Shown piece after piece: positions 35,907-44,033 of a DNA stretch of 64,000 nt. Under the pieces are notes generated by a model. The model had not been told where the DNA came from. It did not search any database and worked only from the letters and a program-made list of their open reading frames with translations. Every line of letters starts with the position of its first letter. Positions within the stretch are counted from its first letter, which is position 1. The DNA comes from Yinghuangia aomiensis. GTDB lineage: Bacteria; Actinomycetota; Actinomycetes; Streptomycetales; Streptomycetaceae. Position numbers and translations under genes: made by a program. The stretch is taken from positions 62,001 through 126,000 of the forward strand of contig NZ_BAABHS010000007.1 in assembly GCF_039542225.1 (NCBI RefSeq), written 5' to 3'.

Positions 35907-36536
35907 TCAGCCCTGCATCCGGGCTTCCACGTCCGCGAGTTCGGCGTCGTCGAGGATCCGCGGCGTGCCCATGCCGCAGGCGCGGACGTAGACCTCGCAC
36001 AGCCATTCGAGGATGCTCGTACGTTCGAACGCCTCGTCGAGGTCCGTCCCGAGCGTGACCCCGCCGTGGTTGGCCAGCAACGCCGCGGTACGTCCGCCGG
36101 CGAGCGCGCCTCGGACGTTGCGGGCGAGATCCGCGGTGCCGTACGTGGCATAGTCGGCGACCCGCACGTCACGCCCGCCGAACAGCAGCACGTTGTAGTG
36201 GATGGCCGGGAGGACCTCGCGGGTCGTGGCGACGACCGCGCCGAACACCGAATGCGTGTGCACTATCGCGCTCGCGTCGGGTGCGGTGTCGTACAGCGCC
36301 AGGTGCATGGGCGTCTCGGACGAGGGCGCGAGCCGCCCGTCCACGACCCGCCCCGCCGGATCCACGACCGGGCAGTCCTCGGGCCGGAGCCGGTCGAGCT
36401 GCACACCGGTCGGCGTGACCGCCATCAGGTCGCCGTCCCGCACGCTGAGGTTCCCGGAACTCCCGACGACGTACCCGCGCTCGACCACCCGCCGCCCGTA
36501 ATCACACAGCGCGGCGCGCGCGTCCCTCATGAGCAC
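35907..36536 (-). CDS. Class II aldolase/adducin family protein (fuculose-phosphate aldolase-like)
   Basis: A ~209-aa zinc aldolase that would cleave or epimerise a phosphorylated ketose. Motifs: GYVVGSSGNLSVRDG (phosphate binding), PSSETPMHLALY (catalytic Glu), IVHTHSVFGAVVATT (two zinc His) and AALLANHGGVTLG (third zinc His). These are those of L-fuculose-phosphate aldolase and L-ribulose-5-phosphate epimerase relatives. GTG 36536 has GGGAGA well placed; ATG 36530 is the alternative. It stands alone, without sugar kinase or isomerase genes nearby, so the substrate is open. Confidence 0.85.
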   Translation of the reverse strand: MLMRDARAALCDYGRRVVERGYVVGSSGNLSVRDGDLMAVTPTGVQLDRLRPEDCPVVDPAGRVVDGRLAPSSETPMHLALYDTAPDASAIVHTHSVFGAVVATTREVLPAIHYNVLLFGGRDVRVADYATYGTADLARNVRGALAGGRTAALLANHGGVTLGTDLDEAFERTSILEWLCEVYVRACGMGTPRILDDAELADVEARMQG

Positions 36537-37001
36537 GGCGGTTCTCCCTCGTCGTCGATCGCCCGGGCGAAGGCAGCAGCCCGACCGCCGAGCAGCGGGC
36601 CCACCCCGCCCTCCGGGCATCCGACCCCGACGCCGGACACAAGGGGCCAACCTACCGTTCCGGGACGCGGGCGAACGCGGAGGTAGGGCACTTCCCGCCA
36701 CACCGGGCATCGACGGGGCGACCGACCGGAGCAGCTGGACGGTACGCGGGGGGCCGCGACAGGGCGCCGGGGTGACGGGCGGCCGCCCGAGACGGCGGGC
36801 GGTCCGTTCCGGCCCGCGCCCGCCGCCTGTCCGGCACCGCCGCTTCACTCCTCCTGCTCGCCACCCCGCGCCGCTGCCTCCCCCGCGGCCCACTCACCAC
36901 TCCCCCTCACCCCGGCACGTACAACCGGGCCACCACCTCCCCGCGCCACCGCGTGCAGCCGAGCCCCCCGTCACGCCCCGCGAACAACCGGCCCCGCCCC
37001 C
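36537..37001. other. Gene-poor stretch with ABC-ATPase tail fragment
   Basis: 465 bases with no full gene. At 36907-36942 (minus strand) a fragment encodes GEVVARLYVPG followed by a stop, closely matching the EEVVARLYAAA end of the adjacent ATPase gene. The rest is Pro/Arg/Gly-biased and shows no structure I can name. Confidence 0.5.
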
Positions 37002-37982
37002 TCACGCCGCCGCATACAGCCGAGCGACCACTTCCTCGATGTCCGGCTCCTGCACGGCGACGTCGCGGAGGCCGCCGAGCTGGGCCAGGCTCGCGATGAG
37101 GGCGCCGGCCGGGACCCCGTCCAGGGTGAAGATCAGCCGGTGGCCGTCGTCCTCGACCTGCTCCACCTTCACCCCGTCGACGTGCGGCAGCTCGTCGTAG
37201 GGGCGGTCGAGGTCCACGACCACCCGGCGGCGGGAGCCGTAGCGGGTGTGGAGCGCGGCGAGGGAGCCGTCGTGGACGACGTGGCCGTGGTCGACGACGA
37301 TCAGGCGCGGGCAGAGGCGTTCGATGTCGGCGAGGTCGTGGGTGGTGAGGACGATGGTGACGTCGCCGGTCGCGCCGAGGTCGCCGAGGAAGGCCCGCAG
37401 GGACTGTTTGCTGACGACGTCCAGGCCGATGGTCGGTTCGTCGAGGAAGAGCACGTCGGGGCCGTGCAGCAGCGCCGCGGTGATCTCCCCGCGCATCCGC
37501 TGGCCGAGCGAGAGCTGGCGCACCGGGGTGTCGAGGAAGTCGTCGAGGTCGAGCATGTCGCGGCATTGGGCGTAGCGGCGGGCGTGGTCGGTTTCCGGGA
37601 CGCCGTAGACGTGCCGGAGCAGGCGGAACGACTCGCGCAGGGGCAGGTCCCACCACAGTTGCGAGCGTTGCCCGAAGACGACGCCGATGCGCCGGGCGAG
37701 CTGCCGGCGCCGCGGTACCGGTTCCAGGCCGCAGACGCGCAGGTCGCCGGCGCTGGGGGTGAGGATGCCGGTCATCATTTTGAGCGTGGTCGATTTTCCG
37801 GCGCCGTTCGGGCCGATGTAGCCGACGGTTTCGCCGTGGGCGACGGCGAGGTCCACGCCGTCGACGGCGGAGACGGTGCGGGTTTCCCGGCGCAGCCGGC
37901 CGGTTTTGCGTGTGACCTCGAAGTCTTTGCGCAGGCCTTGGGCGTGGACGGCGAGGGTGTTCGTGGTCGTCGTGGTGGTCAT
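37002..37982 (-). CDS. ABC-2 type transporter ATP-binding protein
   Basis: A 326-aa ATPase of the COG4586 group. Walker A GPNGAGKSTT, Q-loop region VVFGQRSQLWWDLP (diagnostic of this group), signature LSLGQRMRGEITAAL, Walker B VLFLDEPTIGLD and switch TTHDLADIE. A C-terminal extension of about 90 residues ends EEVVARLYAAA. AGGAGG precedes ATG 37982. It forms an operon with two six-TM permeases 13 bases upstream; such systems export unknown substrates. The N-terminus starts with a run of six threonines. Confidence 0.88.
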   Translation of the reverse strand: MTTTTTTNTLAVHAQGLRKDFEVTRKTGRLRRETRTVSAVDGVDLAVAHGETVGYIGPNGAGKSTTLKMMTGILTPSAGDLRVCGLEPVPRRRQLARRIGVVFGQRSQLWWDLPLRESFRLLRHVYGVPETDHARRYAQCRDMLDLDDFLDTPVRQLSLGQRMRGEITAALLHGPDVLFLDEPTIGLDVVSKQSLRAFLGDLGATGDVTIVLTTHDLADIERLCPRLIVVDHGHVVHDGSLAALHTRYGSRRRVVVDLDRPYDELPHVDGVKVEQVEDDGHRLIFTLDGVPAGALIASLAQLGGLRDVAVQEPDIEEVVARLYAAA

Positions 37983-37995
37983 CGTCGGGTCCTCC

Positions 37996-38799
37996 TCACG
38001 AGCCGGTGCTGCGGTAGTGGCGGATGCCGGTGTTCCAGAGTGCGAGTGCCGCGGCCCAGGCGACGGCGGCGACCGCGGGGCTGAGCCAGGCCGCCCATGC
38101 GGGGGTGCCGAGCGGGTCGGGGCGTCCGAGCAGGGCGAGGGCGGGCTGGTAGCCGGCGAAGGCGATGCCGAGGCCGTAGGCGAAGACGTCGCGCAGCCAC
38201 AGCGGGTAGATGCCCATGGGGTACGAGCCGAACGTCCGCCCGCCGTAGGTGAACGCGTTGGCGAATTCGCCGGAGTCGATCCACCAGAACGCGACCGTCG
38301 CGCCCGCGACGAAGACCGCGGCGAACAGCGTCGCGGTGGCGGCCGGTGCCACGACGGCCAGCACGGCGCGCGCGGGTGTCCAGGCGACCCCGGCCCACCA
38401 GAGCGCGGCGGCGTAGATCACCGCGCCTTGGACGGCGCGGCCGACTTTGCGGAACGGGAAGTCGAGGGCGAGGAGTTGGCCGAGGCTGCTGCGGGGCCGG
38501 ATGAGTACCGAGTCGAGCAGTCCGGTGCGCACGTATTTGGAGACGAGTTCCACGTTGCCGACGAGCAGGTCGGCGCAGTAGAAGCCGCATTGGCACAGGG
38601 CGGCGATCAGCAGGACTTCGCGGACGTCGAATCCGCCCAGTCCCGGGGTGACCCGGAAGATGACCAGCACGGACACGATTTCCATCGCGCAGAAGAGCGT
38701 GGTGAAGCCGACGTCGAGCAGGAAGGACGCCCGGTACTGGCTCTGGCTGCGGATCTGCGCTCCGACGAGCGCGCGGTAGACGCGCACGCTGTCAGCCAC
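37996..38799 (-). CDS. ABC-2 transporter permease (COG3694 type)
   Basis: A 267-aa membrane protein with six hydrophobic segments: YRALVGAQIRSQSQYRASFL at the N-terminus, LIRPRSSLGQLLALDFPFRK in a cytoplasmic loop and MGIYPLWLRDVFAYGLGIAF. The pattern matches ABC-2 family permeases that pair with the ATPase downstream. Its GTG start overlaps the preceding permease gene by 8 bases, indicating coupled translation and equimolar production. Confidence 0.85.
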   Translation of the reverse strand: MADSVRVYRALVGAQIRSQSQYRASFLLDVGFTTLFCAMEIVSVLVIFRVTPGLGGFDVREVLLIAALCQCGFYCADLLVGNVELVSKYVRTGLLDSVLIRPRSSLGQLLALDFPFRKVGRAVQGAVIYAAALWWAGVAWTPARAVLAVVAPAATATLFAAVFVAGATVAFWWIDSGEFANAFTYGGRTFGSYPMGIYPLWLRDVFAYGLGIAFAGYQPALALLGRPDPLGTPAWAAWLSPAVAAVAWAAALALWNTGIRHYRSTGS

Positions 38800-39688
38800 C
38801 TTGCACCACCAGCCGCACGACGCCGCGCCGCTGCACGCGCACGCACAGCACGTACAAGACGACCGCCCACAGCGCTTGGACCAGGACGGTCGCGGAAGCG
38901 GCGGCCACGGAGGTGCGCTCCACGGCGACGTCCAGCGGTGCCTGGAACAGGCTCGGGAACGGGGTCGCCACCCATGCCAGCCACAGCGTCCACTCGGGCA
39001 GGAAGCGCAGGGGGAAGTAGTTGCCGGACAGTACCGCCGAGGCGATGCCCCACACCATCAGCGGGCCGCGCACGTCGAGCAGCCAGAAGGCGGTCAGGTT
39101 GACCAGGTAGCGGCCGCCGAAGCTGACCACGACGGCCAGGATGACGGAGGCTGCGAACAGCGGGTAGGTGGCGACGCGGTGCGGGATGTACATGTCGTAC
39201 ACGAGCAGGCCGAACACCACCGGCGGAAGCCAGCGCCACAGCATCGCCTGTGCGGCGCGGCCGAGGTCCGCGGCGGCGTACGCGGCGATCGGGTCCACCG
39301 GGCGCAGCAGGTCCGACGTCACGTCGCCGGAGGTGATCCGGTCGGAGAATTCGCGCCAGCCCCACATGTGGACGACGTTGAGCAGCCCTTGTCCGATCCA
39401 GACGAAGGCGACGAGCTGGGCGGCGGTGTAGCCGCCGGGGGTGTTTCCGCCGTGCGCGGCGGCGAGCATGATGGCGCACAGCATCGCGCCGAAGACGATG
39501 TTGGTGAACAGTCCCGCGACGGCGGCTTGGCGGTAGGTGGCGTACCGCCGGTAGCCGGCGGCGGCGAGCGCGCCGAAGCAGCGCGCCTTCTCGGCGGCGG
39601 CGGCGAGGCCCCGGCGGGCGGCGGGTTGCGGTGGTCGGTCGGGTAGGTCGGGTCGGTCCGTTTCCGGACATGCGGCGGCGAACGGCAT
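38792..39688 (-). CDS. ABC-2 transporter permease (COG4587 type)
   Basis: A 298-aa permease with six TM segments. After a ~35-residue Pro/Arg N-terminus come YRRYATYRQAAVAGLFTNIV, DRITSGDVTSDLLRPVDPIA and SGNYFPLRFLPEWTLWLAWV, the conserved elements of this family. First gene of the three-gene exporter operon on the minus strand. The start at ATG 39688 gives the extended N-terminus; a later start before YRRYATYR cannot be excluded. Confidence 0.83.
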   Translation of the reverse strand: MPFAAACPETDRPDLPDRPPQPAARRGLAAAAEKARCFGALAAAGYRRYATYRQAAVAGLFTNIVFGAMLCAIMLAAAHGGNTPGGYTAAQLVAFVWIGQGLLNVVHMWGWREFSDRITSGDVTSDLLRPVDPIAAYAAADLGRAAQAMLWRWLPPVVFGLLVYDMYIPHRVATYPLFAASVILAVVVSFGGRYLVNLTAFWLLDVRGPLMVWGIASAVLSGNYFPLRFLPEWTLWLAWVATPFPSLFQAPLDVAVERTSVAAASATVLVQALWAVVLYVLCVRVQRRGVVRLVVQGG

Positions 39689-39937
39689 GACGAACTCCTC
39701 CCGCGCCGGGCAGCCCGCAGCCGCGCACCGGCGTGCGCGTACGCGGAACGCCCGACGCGCGGCGTCGGTCGGTCAGGGGAATCGCTCGCTCTTGGTTTCG
39801 CCGCGGGGTCCTGATGCGGTTTCCGAACCGCCGGACCCGCCCGCGGCACCCCGGGCAAGGCCGTTCACGCTACACGACCGGCCGCGCCACCGCCGAGCGC
39901 ATTCACTCGTGGGTGAACCGGCGGCACACCAATCCGC

Positions 39938-40441
39938 TCAGCCGTTCGCTTGGCACACGCGGCGGGCTTCCTTGGCGAAGGCCTCTTCGGTGAAGCGCCG
40001 CCCGTCGAAGATCGACATCGGGCCGCTCCTCAGGTCGTCGGGGCCAAAGAACACTTCTCCGGTACCCATGCCATCACCGTCGACATCCAGCAATGCCTTG
40101 TAGCGGTAGCCGGGCCGGAATCCGTCGACGAAGGCGGTGTCCACCCGCGCGCCCTCCGGCACGGTGCCGATGGGGACCGCGCGCAGCGCCGTCGTCGGGG
40201 CGAGAGTTACCTGCCACACTCGGAGCGAATCGTCGGAACCCGGCTTCCATTCGTCAAGACCGACCGCCCGAATCCGGCCTTCGCGGCACGGCAACATGAT
40301 CACCTCGGCGCGACCGTCCGGCAGGATCCGCAGGGCGGTTTCCGGTTGTGGATCACGCGACAACGTCACGCACGCCGCCGCCATCGTCAGCAACACGGTC
40401 GGCAGCACAATTGCCGGAATCCCCCACCGTCGCCACCGCAC
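39938..40441 (-). CDS. Hypothetical exported protein
   Basis: A 167-aa protein with an N-terminal membrane or signal segment (WGIPAIVLPTVLLTMAAACV; a lipobox-like MAAAC is present). The exported part includes PDGRAEVIMLPCREGRIRAV and DEWKPGSDDSLRVWQVTLAP, with two further Cys residues that might pair. No family recognised. GTG 40441 is the likely start. Its gene is 42 bases downstream of the following hypothetical gene's stop. Confidence 0.7.
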   Translation of the reverse strand: MRWRRWGIPAIVLPTVLLTMAAACVTLSRDPQPETALRILPDGRAEVIMLPCREGRIRAVGLDEWKPGSDDSLRVWQVTLAPTTALRAVPIGTVPEGARVDTAFVDGFRPGYRYKALLDVDGDGMGTGEVFFGPDDLRSGPMSIFDGRRFTEEAFAKEARRVCQANG

Positions 40442-40483
40442 CGTTCCGTACCGCCCCCCGCCGGGCGCGGACGGCGCGGCGGG

Positions 40484-41527
40484 TCATCGTACGTCGTCGG
40501 GGTGGGCGCCTTCGGGGCGGACGCCCAGGCCGGGGAAGTCGACGTAGCCGCCGCTGGTCCACGAGCGCACGCGCATGGCGGAGGCCGCGGTGATGCCCCA
40601 CTCGGCGAAGGCGTCGAGCAGCAATCCGCCGGCGCGGCGCCCGTGTTCGCCGCCGGGGCGGAGCCACACCTGGCGGGCGAGGCCGGGGACGCCGCCGAGT
40701 TCGAGCCGGTCTTGGCCGATGCGGAGTTCGACGGTGCGGCTCGGCCGGGCGACTTCGCCGACGACCAGCAGGATCGGTTCGATCCAGCCGACCAGCGGGA
40801 GGTCCGCGACGGTGGACGCGAGGAGTTCGGGGACGGCGCGGGCGAAGTCGGCCCAGTCGTTCGGGTCGGGGCCGAACGGCAGGAACAGTTCGGCGAGTGC
40901 CAGGTCCGGGCGGCTCACGCACCAGTCGTAGGGCAGGCCGGTGAGTCCGTCGGCGTCCGCGAAGCGCCGTTGTTCGCGTGCTTCCCACGGCCGGGTCGGG
41001 AACAGCTCCATGGTGAGTGCGCCGCGCTCGTGGTCGCGGGTGATCCGCAGGGTCGTGCTGCGGTTGCGCCAGCGCAGCCAGGCGCCGGGTCCGCCGCGCC
41101 ACGGCGCGGGGCCCAGAGCGGCGGTGACGGAGGCGACCAGCCGGGTGTGTGCGGCGTCGAGTTCGCGGTCGCGGTCGCGCGGGAATCCGGTGCCGGGCAG
41201 GCCCCACGATTCCCCGGAGAGGCCGGCGCCGAACCCGAGGCTGCGGCCCGGTCCGGCGGACGGCGGCAGGTCGGGACCTGGGGTGAGGGCCGGTACCAGG
41301 ACCTCGAAGCGCAGGGCCGGGCATTCGTCGTCGTCGTCGGCCCAGGTGCAGGCCAGCCCGGGGACGCCGGGATCGAGTGCGTCGTCGCCGAGGCCGTCGG
41401 CGCGCCACGACAGCGATGCGGCGACGCGTTCGAGATCGGCGCGGGTCCACGTGCGCCAATCGGCGTCGCGGGCGGCCAGGAGTGTGCGGGTGAGGGTGTC
41501 GGCGGCAGGCATCACGGAGGCAGCCAT
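40484..41527 (-). CDS. Hypothetical protein
   Basis: A 347-aa cytoplasmic protein without membrane segments. It has well-folded composition with many Trp and Asp residues: RDADWRTWTRADLERVAASL, TWADDDDECPALRFEVLVPA, LRWRNRSTTLRITRDHERGA and GYVDFPGLGVRPEGAHPDDV at the end. I do not recognise the family; it could be an immunity-like or uncharacterised streptomycete protein. ATG 41527 begins MAASVMPAADTLTRTLLAAR. Confidence 0.7.
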   Translation of the reverse strand: MAASVMPAADTLTRTLLAARDADWRTWTRADLERVAASLSWRADGLGDDALDPGVPGLACTWADDDDECPALRFEVLVPALTPGPDLPPSAGPGRSLGFGAGLSGESWGLPGTGFPRDRDRELDAAHTRLVASVTAALGPAPWRGGPGAWLRWRNRSTTLRITRDHERGALTMELFPTRPWEAREQRRFADADGLTGLPYDWCVSRPDLALAELFLPFGPDPNDWADFARAVPELLASTVADLPLVGWIEPILLVVGEVARPSRTVELRIGQDRLELGGVPGLARQVWLRPGGEHGRRAGGLLLDAFAEWGITAASAMRVRSWTSGGYVDFPGLGVRPEGAHPDDVR

Positions 41528-41640
41528 AGGCCGATGGTGACACTCGGCGCCCCTTTTGGGCAGTCACGCCGAAGAGTGGACTCGGGTCGCGCGGGCGCGC
41601 AAACCCGTTGGCTGCGGGACAAGTTCTTCCCCGCAAGGCA

Positions 41641-41669
41641 GCACAACATCGTTGACATCAGTGTTGTGC
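41641..41669. promoter_or_regulatory. Perfect inverted repeat, candidate operator
   Basis: GCACAACA (41641-41648) and TGTTGTGC (41662-41669) are perfect 8-bp arms separated by 13 bases that contain TTGACA (41652-41657). It precedes the amine-oxidase fragment and may be the surviving control region of a lost gene. Confidence 0.45.
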
Positions 41670-41693
41670 GCACGGTTCACGCCATCCATTCCG

Positions 41694-41804
41694 TGCGTCC
41701 ACGTCCACTTCGCCGGCGAGCACACCAACGGCTACGGCGCGACGCTGAACGCCGCGGTGCAGAGCGGCGAGCGCGCGGCGGGCGAGGTCGCGAAGCAGGT
41801 CTGA
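41694..41804 (+). pseudogene. C-terminal remnant of an FAD-dependent amine oxidase
   Basis: The plus strand encodes VHVHFAGEHTNGYGATLN followed by AAVQSGERAAGEVAKQV and a stop. This is the conserved FAD-binding end of flavin monoamine oxidases (FAGEH...GA..SGERAA). No FAD Rossmann domain or oxidase body is present upstream: only 166 bases separate it from the preceding gene. About 37 codons of an original ~450 remain, so a deletion removed the rest. Confidence 0.75.
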
Positions 41805-41811
41805 CGGTGCG

Positions 41812-41846
41812 GAACGGCGGCGGCGCCCCGGGCGTCGCCGCCGTTC
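41812..41846. terminator. Terminator downstream of arcC
   Basis: Perfect 11-bp inverted repeat GAACGGCGGCG and CGCCGCCGTTC, 18 bases past the carbamate kinase stop; it can act in both directions. Confidence 0.7.
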
Positions 41847-41864
41847 GCATCCACCCGGCCGGGC

Positions 41865-42800
41865 TCAGAGCAGCCCGCGCTCCGGGTACTGCCCGCTCGG
41901 CGTCACGATGGTGCCCGCCTTGCCCGCGAGGATCTCGGTGGCCTGCTCGAGCGAGCCGATCGCGGCCATGTCGCCGGTCATCTCGACGAAGTGGCACACC
42001 GCGTCGACCTTCGGCCCCATCGACCCGGCCGGGAAGTCCTCTTCGCGCAGCTGCGCCGGTGTCGCGTTGCGGATCTCCTCGGCGTTCGACTGCCCGAAGT
42101 TGCGCATGACCCGCTGGACGTCGGTGAGCAGCAGCAGCGCGTCGGCTTCGAGCGCCTCGGCGAGCAGCGACGCGGTGAGGTCCTTGTCGACGACCGCTTC
42201 GACGCCGACGAGCTGGCCGAGTTCGTTGCGCATGACGGGCACGCCGCCGCCGCCCGCGCACACCGCGATGGCGCCGGAGGCGAGGAGCTGCCGGATCAGC
42301 CGGGTCTCGATCACCCGGCGCGGCCGCGGCGACGGGACGACCCGGCGCCAATACTGCCCGTCCTGCTTGACGACCCAGCCGCGTTCCTCGGCGACCTGCT
42401 TGGCCTCGGCTTCGGTGTAGACGGTGCCGACGAACTTCGTCGGGTTGTCGAACGCCGGGTCGGCGGCCGACACCAGCGTCTGGTTGATGAGCGCGCACAC
42501 CTGACGGCCGGGCAGCGCGTTCTGCAGCGACTGGAGCAGCCAGTAGCCGATCATGCCCTGGGTCTCCGCGCCGAGGACGTCGAACGGGTACGGGATGGTC
42601 AGCGACTTGTCCGCGGCCGACTGCAGCGCGAGGACGCCGACCTGCGGCCCGTTGCCGTGTGTCACGACGATCTCGTGCTGTTCGGCGAGCGGGGCGAGGG
42701 ACTTGACGGCCTTGCGGATGTTGGCGAGCTGGACGTCCGCGTCCGGCTTTTCCCCGCGCTGAAGCATGGCGTTTCCGCCGAGAGCGACAACCACGCGCAT
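41865..42800 (-). CDS. arcC: Carbamate kinase
   Basis: Last enzyme of the arginine deiminase pathway: carbamoyl phosphate plus ADP gives ATP, CO2 and ammonia. 311 aa, usual length. Motifs: MRVVVALGGNAMLQRG, VVTHGNGPQVGVLALQ, AVCAGGGGVPV, VDKDLTASLLAEALEADALL and PAGSMGPKVDAVCHFVE. ATG 42800 follows AAGGGAA at suitable distance; a few in-frame codons upstream are ignored. It is separated from arcB by 154 bases that contain a strong hairpin, so its level may be set separately. Confidence 0.95.
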   Translation of the reverse strand: MRVVVALGGNAMLQRGEKPDADVQLANIRKAVKSLAPLAEQHEIVVTHGNGPQVGVLALQSAADKSLTIPYPFDVLGAETQGMIGYWLLQSLQNALPGRQVCALINQTLVSAADPAFDNPTKFVGTVYTEAEAKQVAEERGWVVKQDGQYWRRVVPSPRPRRVIETRLIRQLLASGAIAVCAGGGGVPVMRNELGQLVGVEAVVDKDLTASLLAEALEADALLLLTDVQRVMRNFGQSNAEEIRNATPAQLREEDFPAGSMGPKVDAVCHFVEMTGDMAAIGSLEQATEILAGKAGTIVTPSGQYPERGLL

Positions 42801-42860
42801 GGCAGTTCCCTTGATCGAATATGCGAACAATGAGAATGAATCGGGCGGATCGGAGAAACG

Positions 42861-42908
42861 TCAGGCCCGGGTGCTCCAGTCGTTGGCGGTCCGGGCACCC
42901 GGGCCTGA
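42861..42908 (-). terminator. Intercistronic hairpin between arcB and arcC
   Basis: Perfect 14-bp inverted repeat TCAGGCCCGGGTGC and GCACCCGGGCCTGA with a 20-base loop, 46 bases after the arcB stop and 60 before arcC. On the minus strand CGTTTCTCC follows. It could be a partial terminator or an mRNA-end stabiliser. Confidence 0.6.
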
Positions 42909-42954
42909 GGGTGTTCGCCCCCGCGCGCCGGTGGGGGCAGGTGAAGCGGGAAGG

Positions 42955-43956
42955 TCAGTCGCCGAGCGTGGCGACCATGATCGCCTTGATGGTGTGCAGG
43001 CGGTTCTCGGCCTCGTCGAACACGATCGAGAAGTCCGCTTCGAAGACCTCGTCGGTGACCTCGAGGGCCTCCATGCCGGTCTTCTCGTAGATGTCCTCGC
43101 CGACCTGGGTGTGCCGGTTGTGGAACGCCGGCAGGCAGTGCATGAACTTGACCTTGGGGTTCTCGGTCGCCTTCACCACGTCCATGTTGACCTGGTATGG
43201 CTTGAGCAGCGTGATGCGCTCGCCCCACACCTCCTTGGGCTCGCCCATGGAGACCCACACGTCGGTGTAGAGGAAGTCGACGCCCTTGACGCCCTGCTTG
43301 ACGTCCTCGGTGTGGGTGATGGTGGCGCCGGTCTTGGCCGCGATCTCCTTGGCCTTGGCGGTGATCGCGTCGTCGTTCCACAGCGTCTTGGGGGCGACCA
43401 TGCGGACGTCCATGCCGAGCATGGCCGCGGTGATCATGAGCGAGTTGCCCATGTTGTTGCGGGCGTCGCCGAGGTAGGCGAACGAGACGTGGTGCAGCGG
43501 CTTGTCCGAGTGCTCCTTCATGGTGAGCATGTCGGCGAGCATCTGCGTCGGGTGCCACTCGTCGGTGAGGCCGTTCCACACCGGCACGCCCGCGTACGCG
43601 CCGAGTTCCTCGACGTACTCCTGCTTCGACCCGCGGTACTCGATGCCGTCGTACATCCGGCCCAGCACCCGGGCGGTGTCCTTCATCGACTCCTTGTGGC
43701 CGATCTGCGAGCCGCTCGGGTCGAGGTAGGTGACATTCGCGCCCTGGTCGTGGGCGGCGACCTCGAACGCGCAGCGGGTGCGGGTCGACGTCTTCTCGAA
43801 GATCAGCGCGACGTTCTTGCCCTTGAGACGCTGCTGCTCGATGCCGGCGTACTTGGCCGCCTTGAGGTCCGCGGCCAAGTCGATCAGGAACTTGAACTCC
43901 TGGGGAGTGAAGTCGAGTTCCTTGAGGAAGTTGCGGTGGCGCAGGTTGAAAGCCAT
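42955..43956 (-). CDS. arcB: Ornithine carbamoyltransferase (catabolic)
   Basis: Converts citrulline and phosphate to ornithine and carbamoyl phosphate in the deiminase pathway. 333 aa. Carbamoyl-phosphate motif FEKTSTRTRCAFEVA, WHPTQMLADMLTMKEH, NNMGNSLMITAAMLGMDVRM and the ornithine motif MHCLPAFHN. The HPTQ and HCLP residues needed for catalysis are present. ATG 43956 begins MAFNLRHRNFLKELD. Position between arcA and arcC marks it as catabolic rather than ArgF. Confidence 0.95.
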   Translation of the reverse strand: MAFNLRHRNFLKELDFTPQEFKFLIDLAADLKAAKYAGIEQQRLKGKNVALIFEKTSTRTRCAFEVAAHDQGANVTYLDPSGSQIGHKESMKDTARVLGRMYDGIEYRGSKQEYVEELGAYAGVPVWNGLTDEWHPTQMLADMLTMKEHSDKPLHHVSFAYLGDARNNMGNSLMITAAMLGMDVRMVAPKTLWNDDAITAKAKEIAAKTGATITHTEDVKQGVKGVDFLYTDVWVSMGEPKEVWGERITLLKPYQVNMDVVKATENPKVKFMHCLPAFHNRHTQVGEDIYEKTGMEALEVTDEVFEADFSIVFDEAENRLHTIKAIMVATLGD

Positions 43957-44033
43957 GACTCCGGGGTTTCTTTCGTACGTGCCGGCCGGGCCGGCAGGGG
44001 GCTCCGTCGGATTGTCTTCAGATCGCCACTGTG

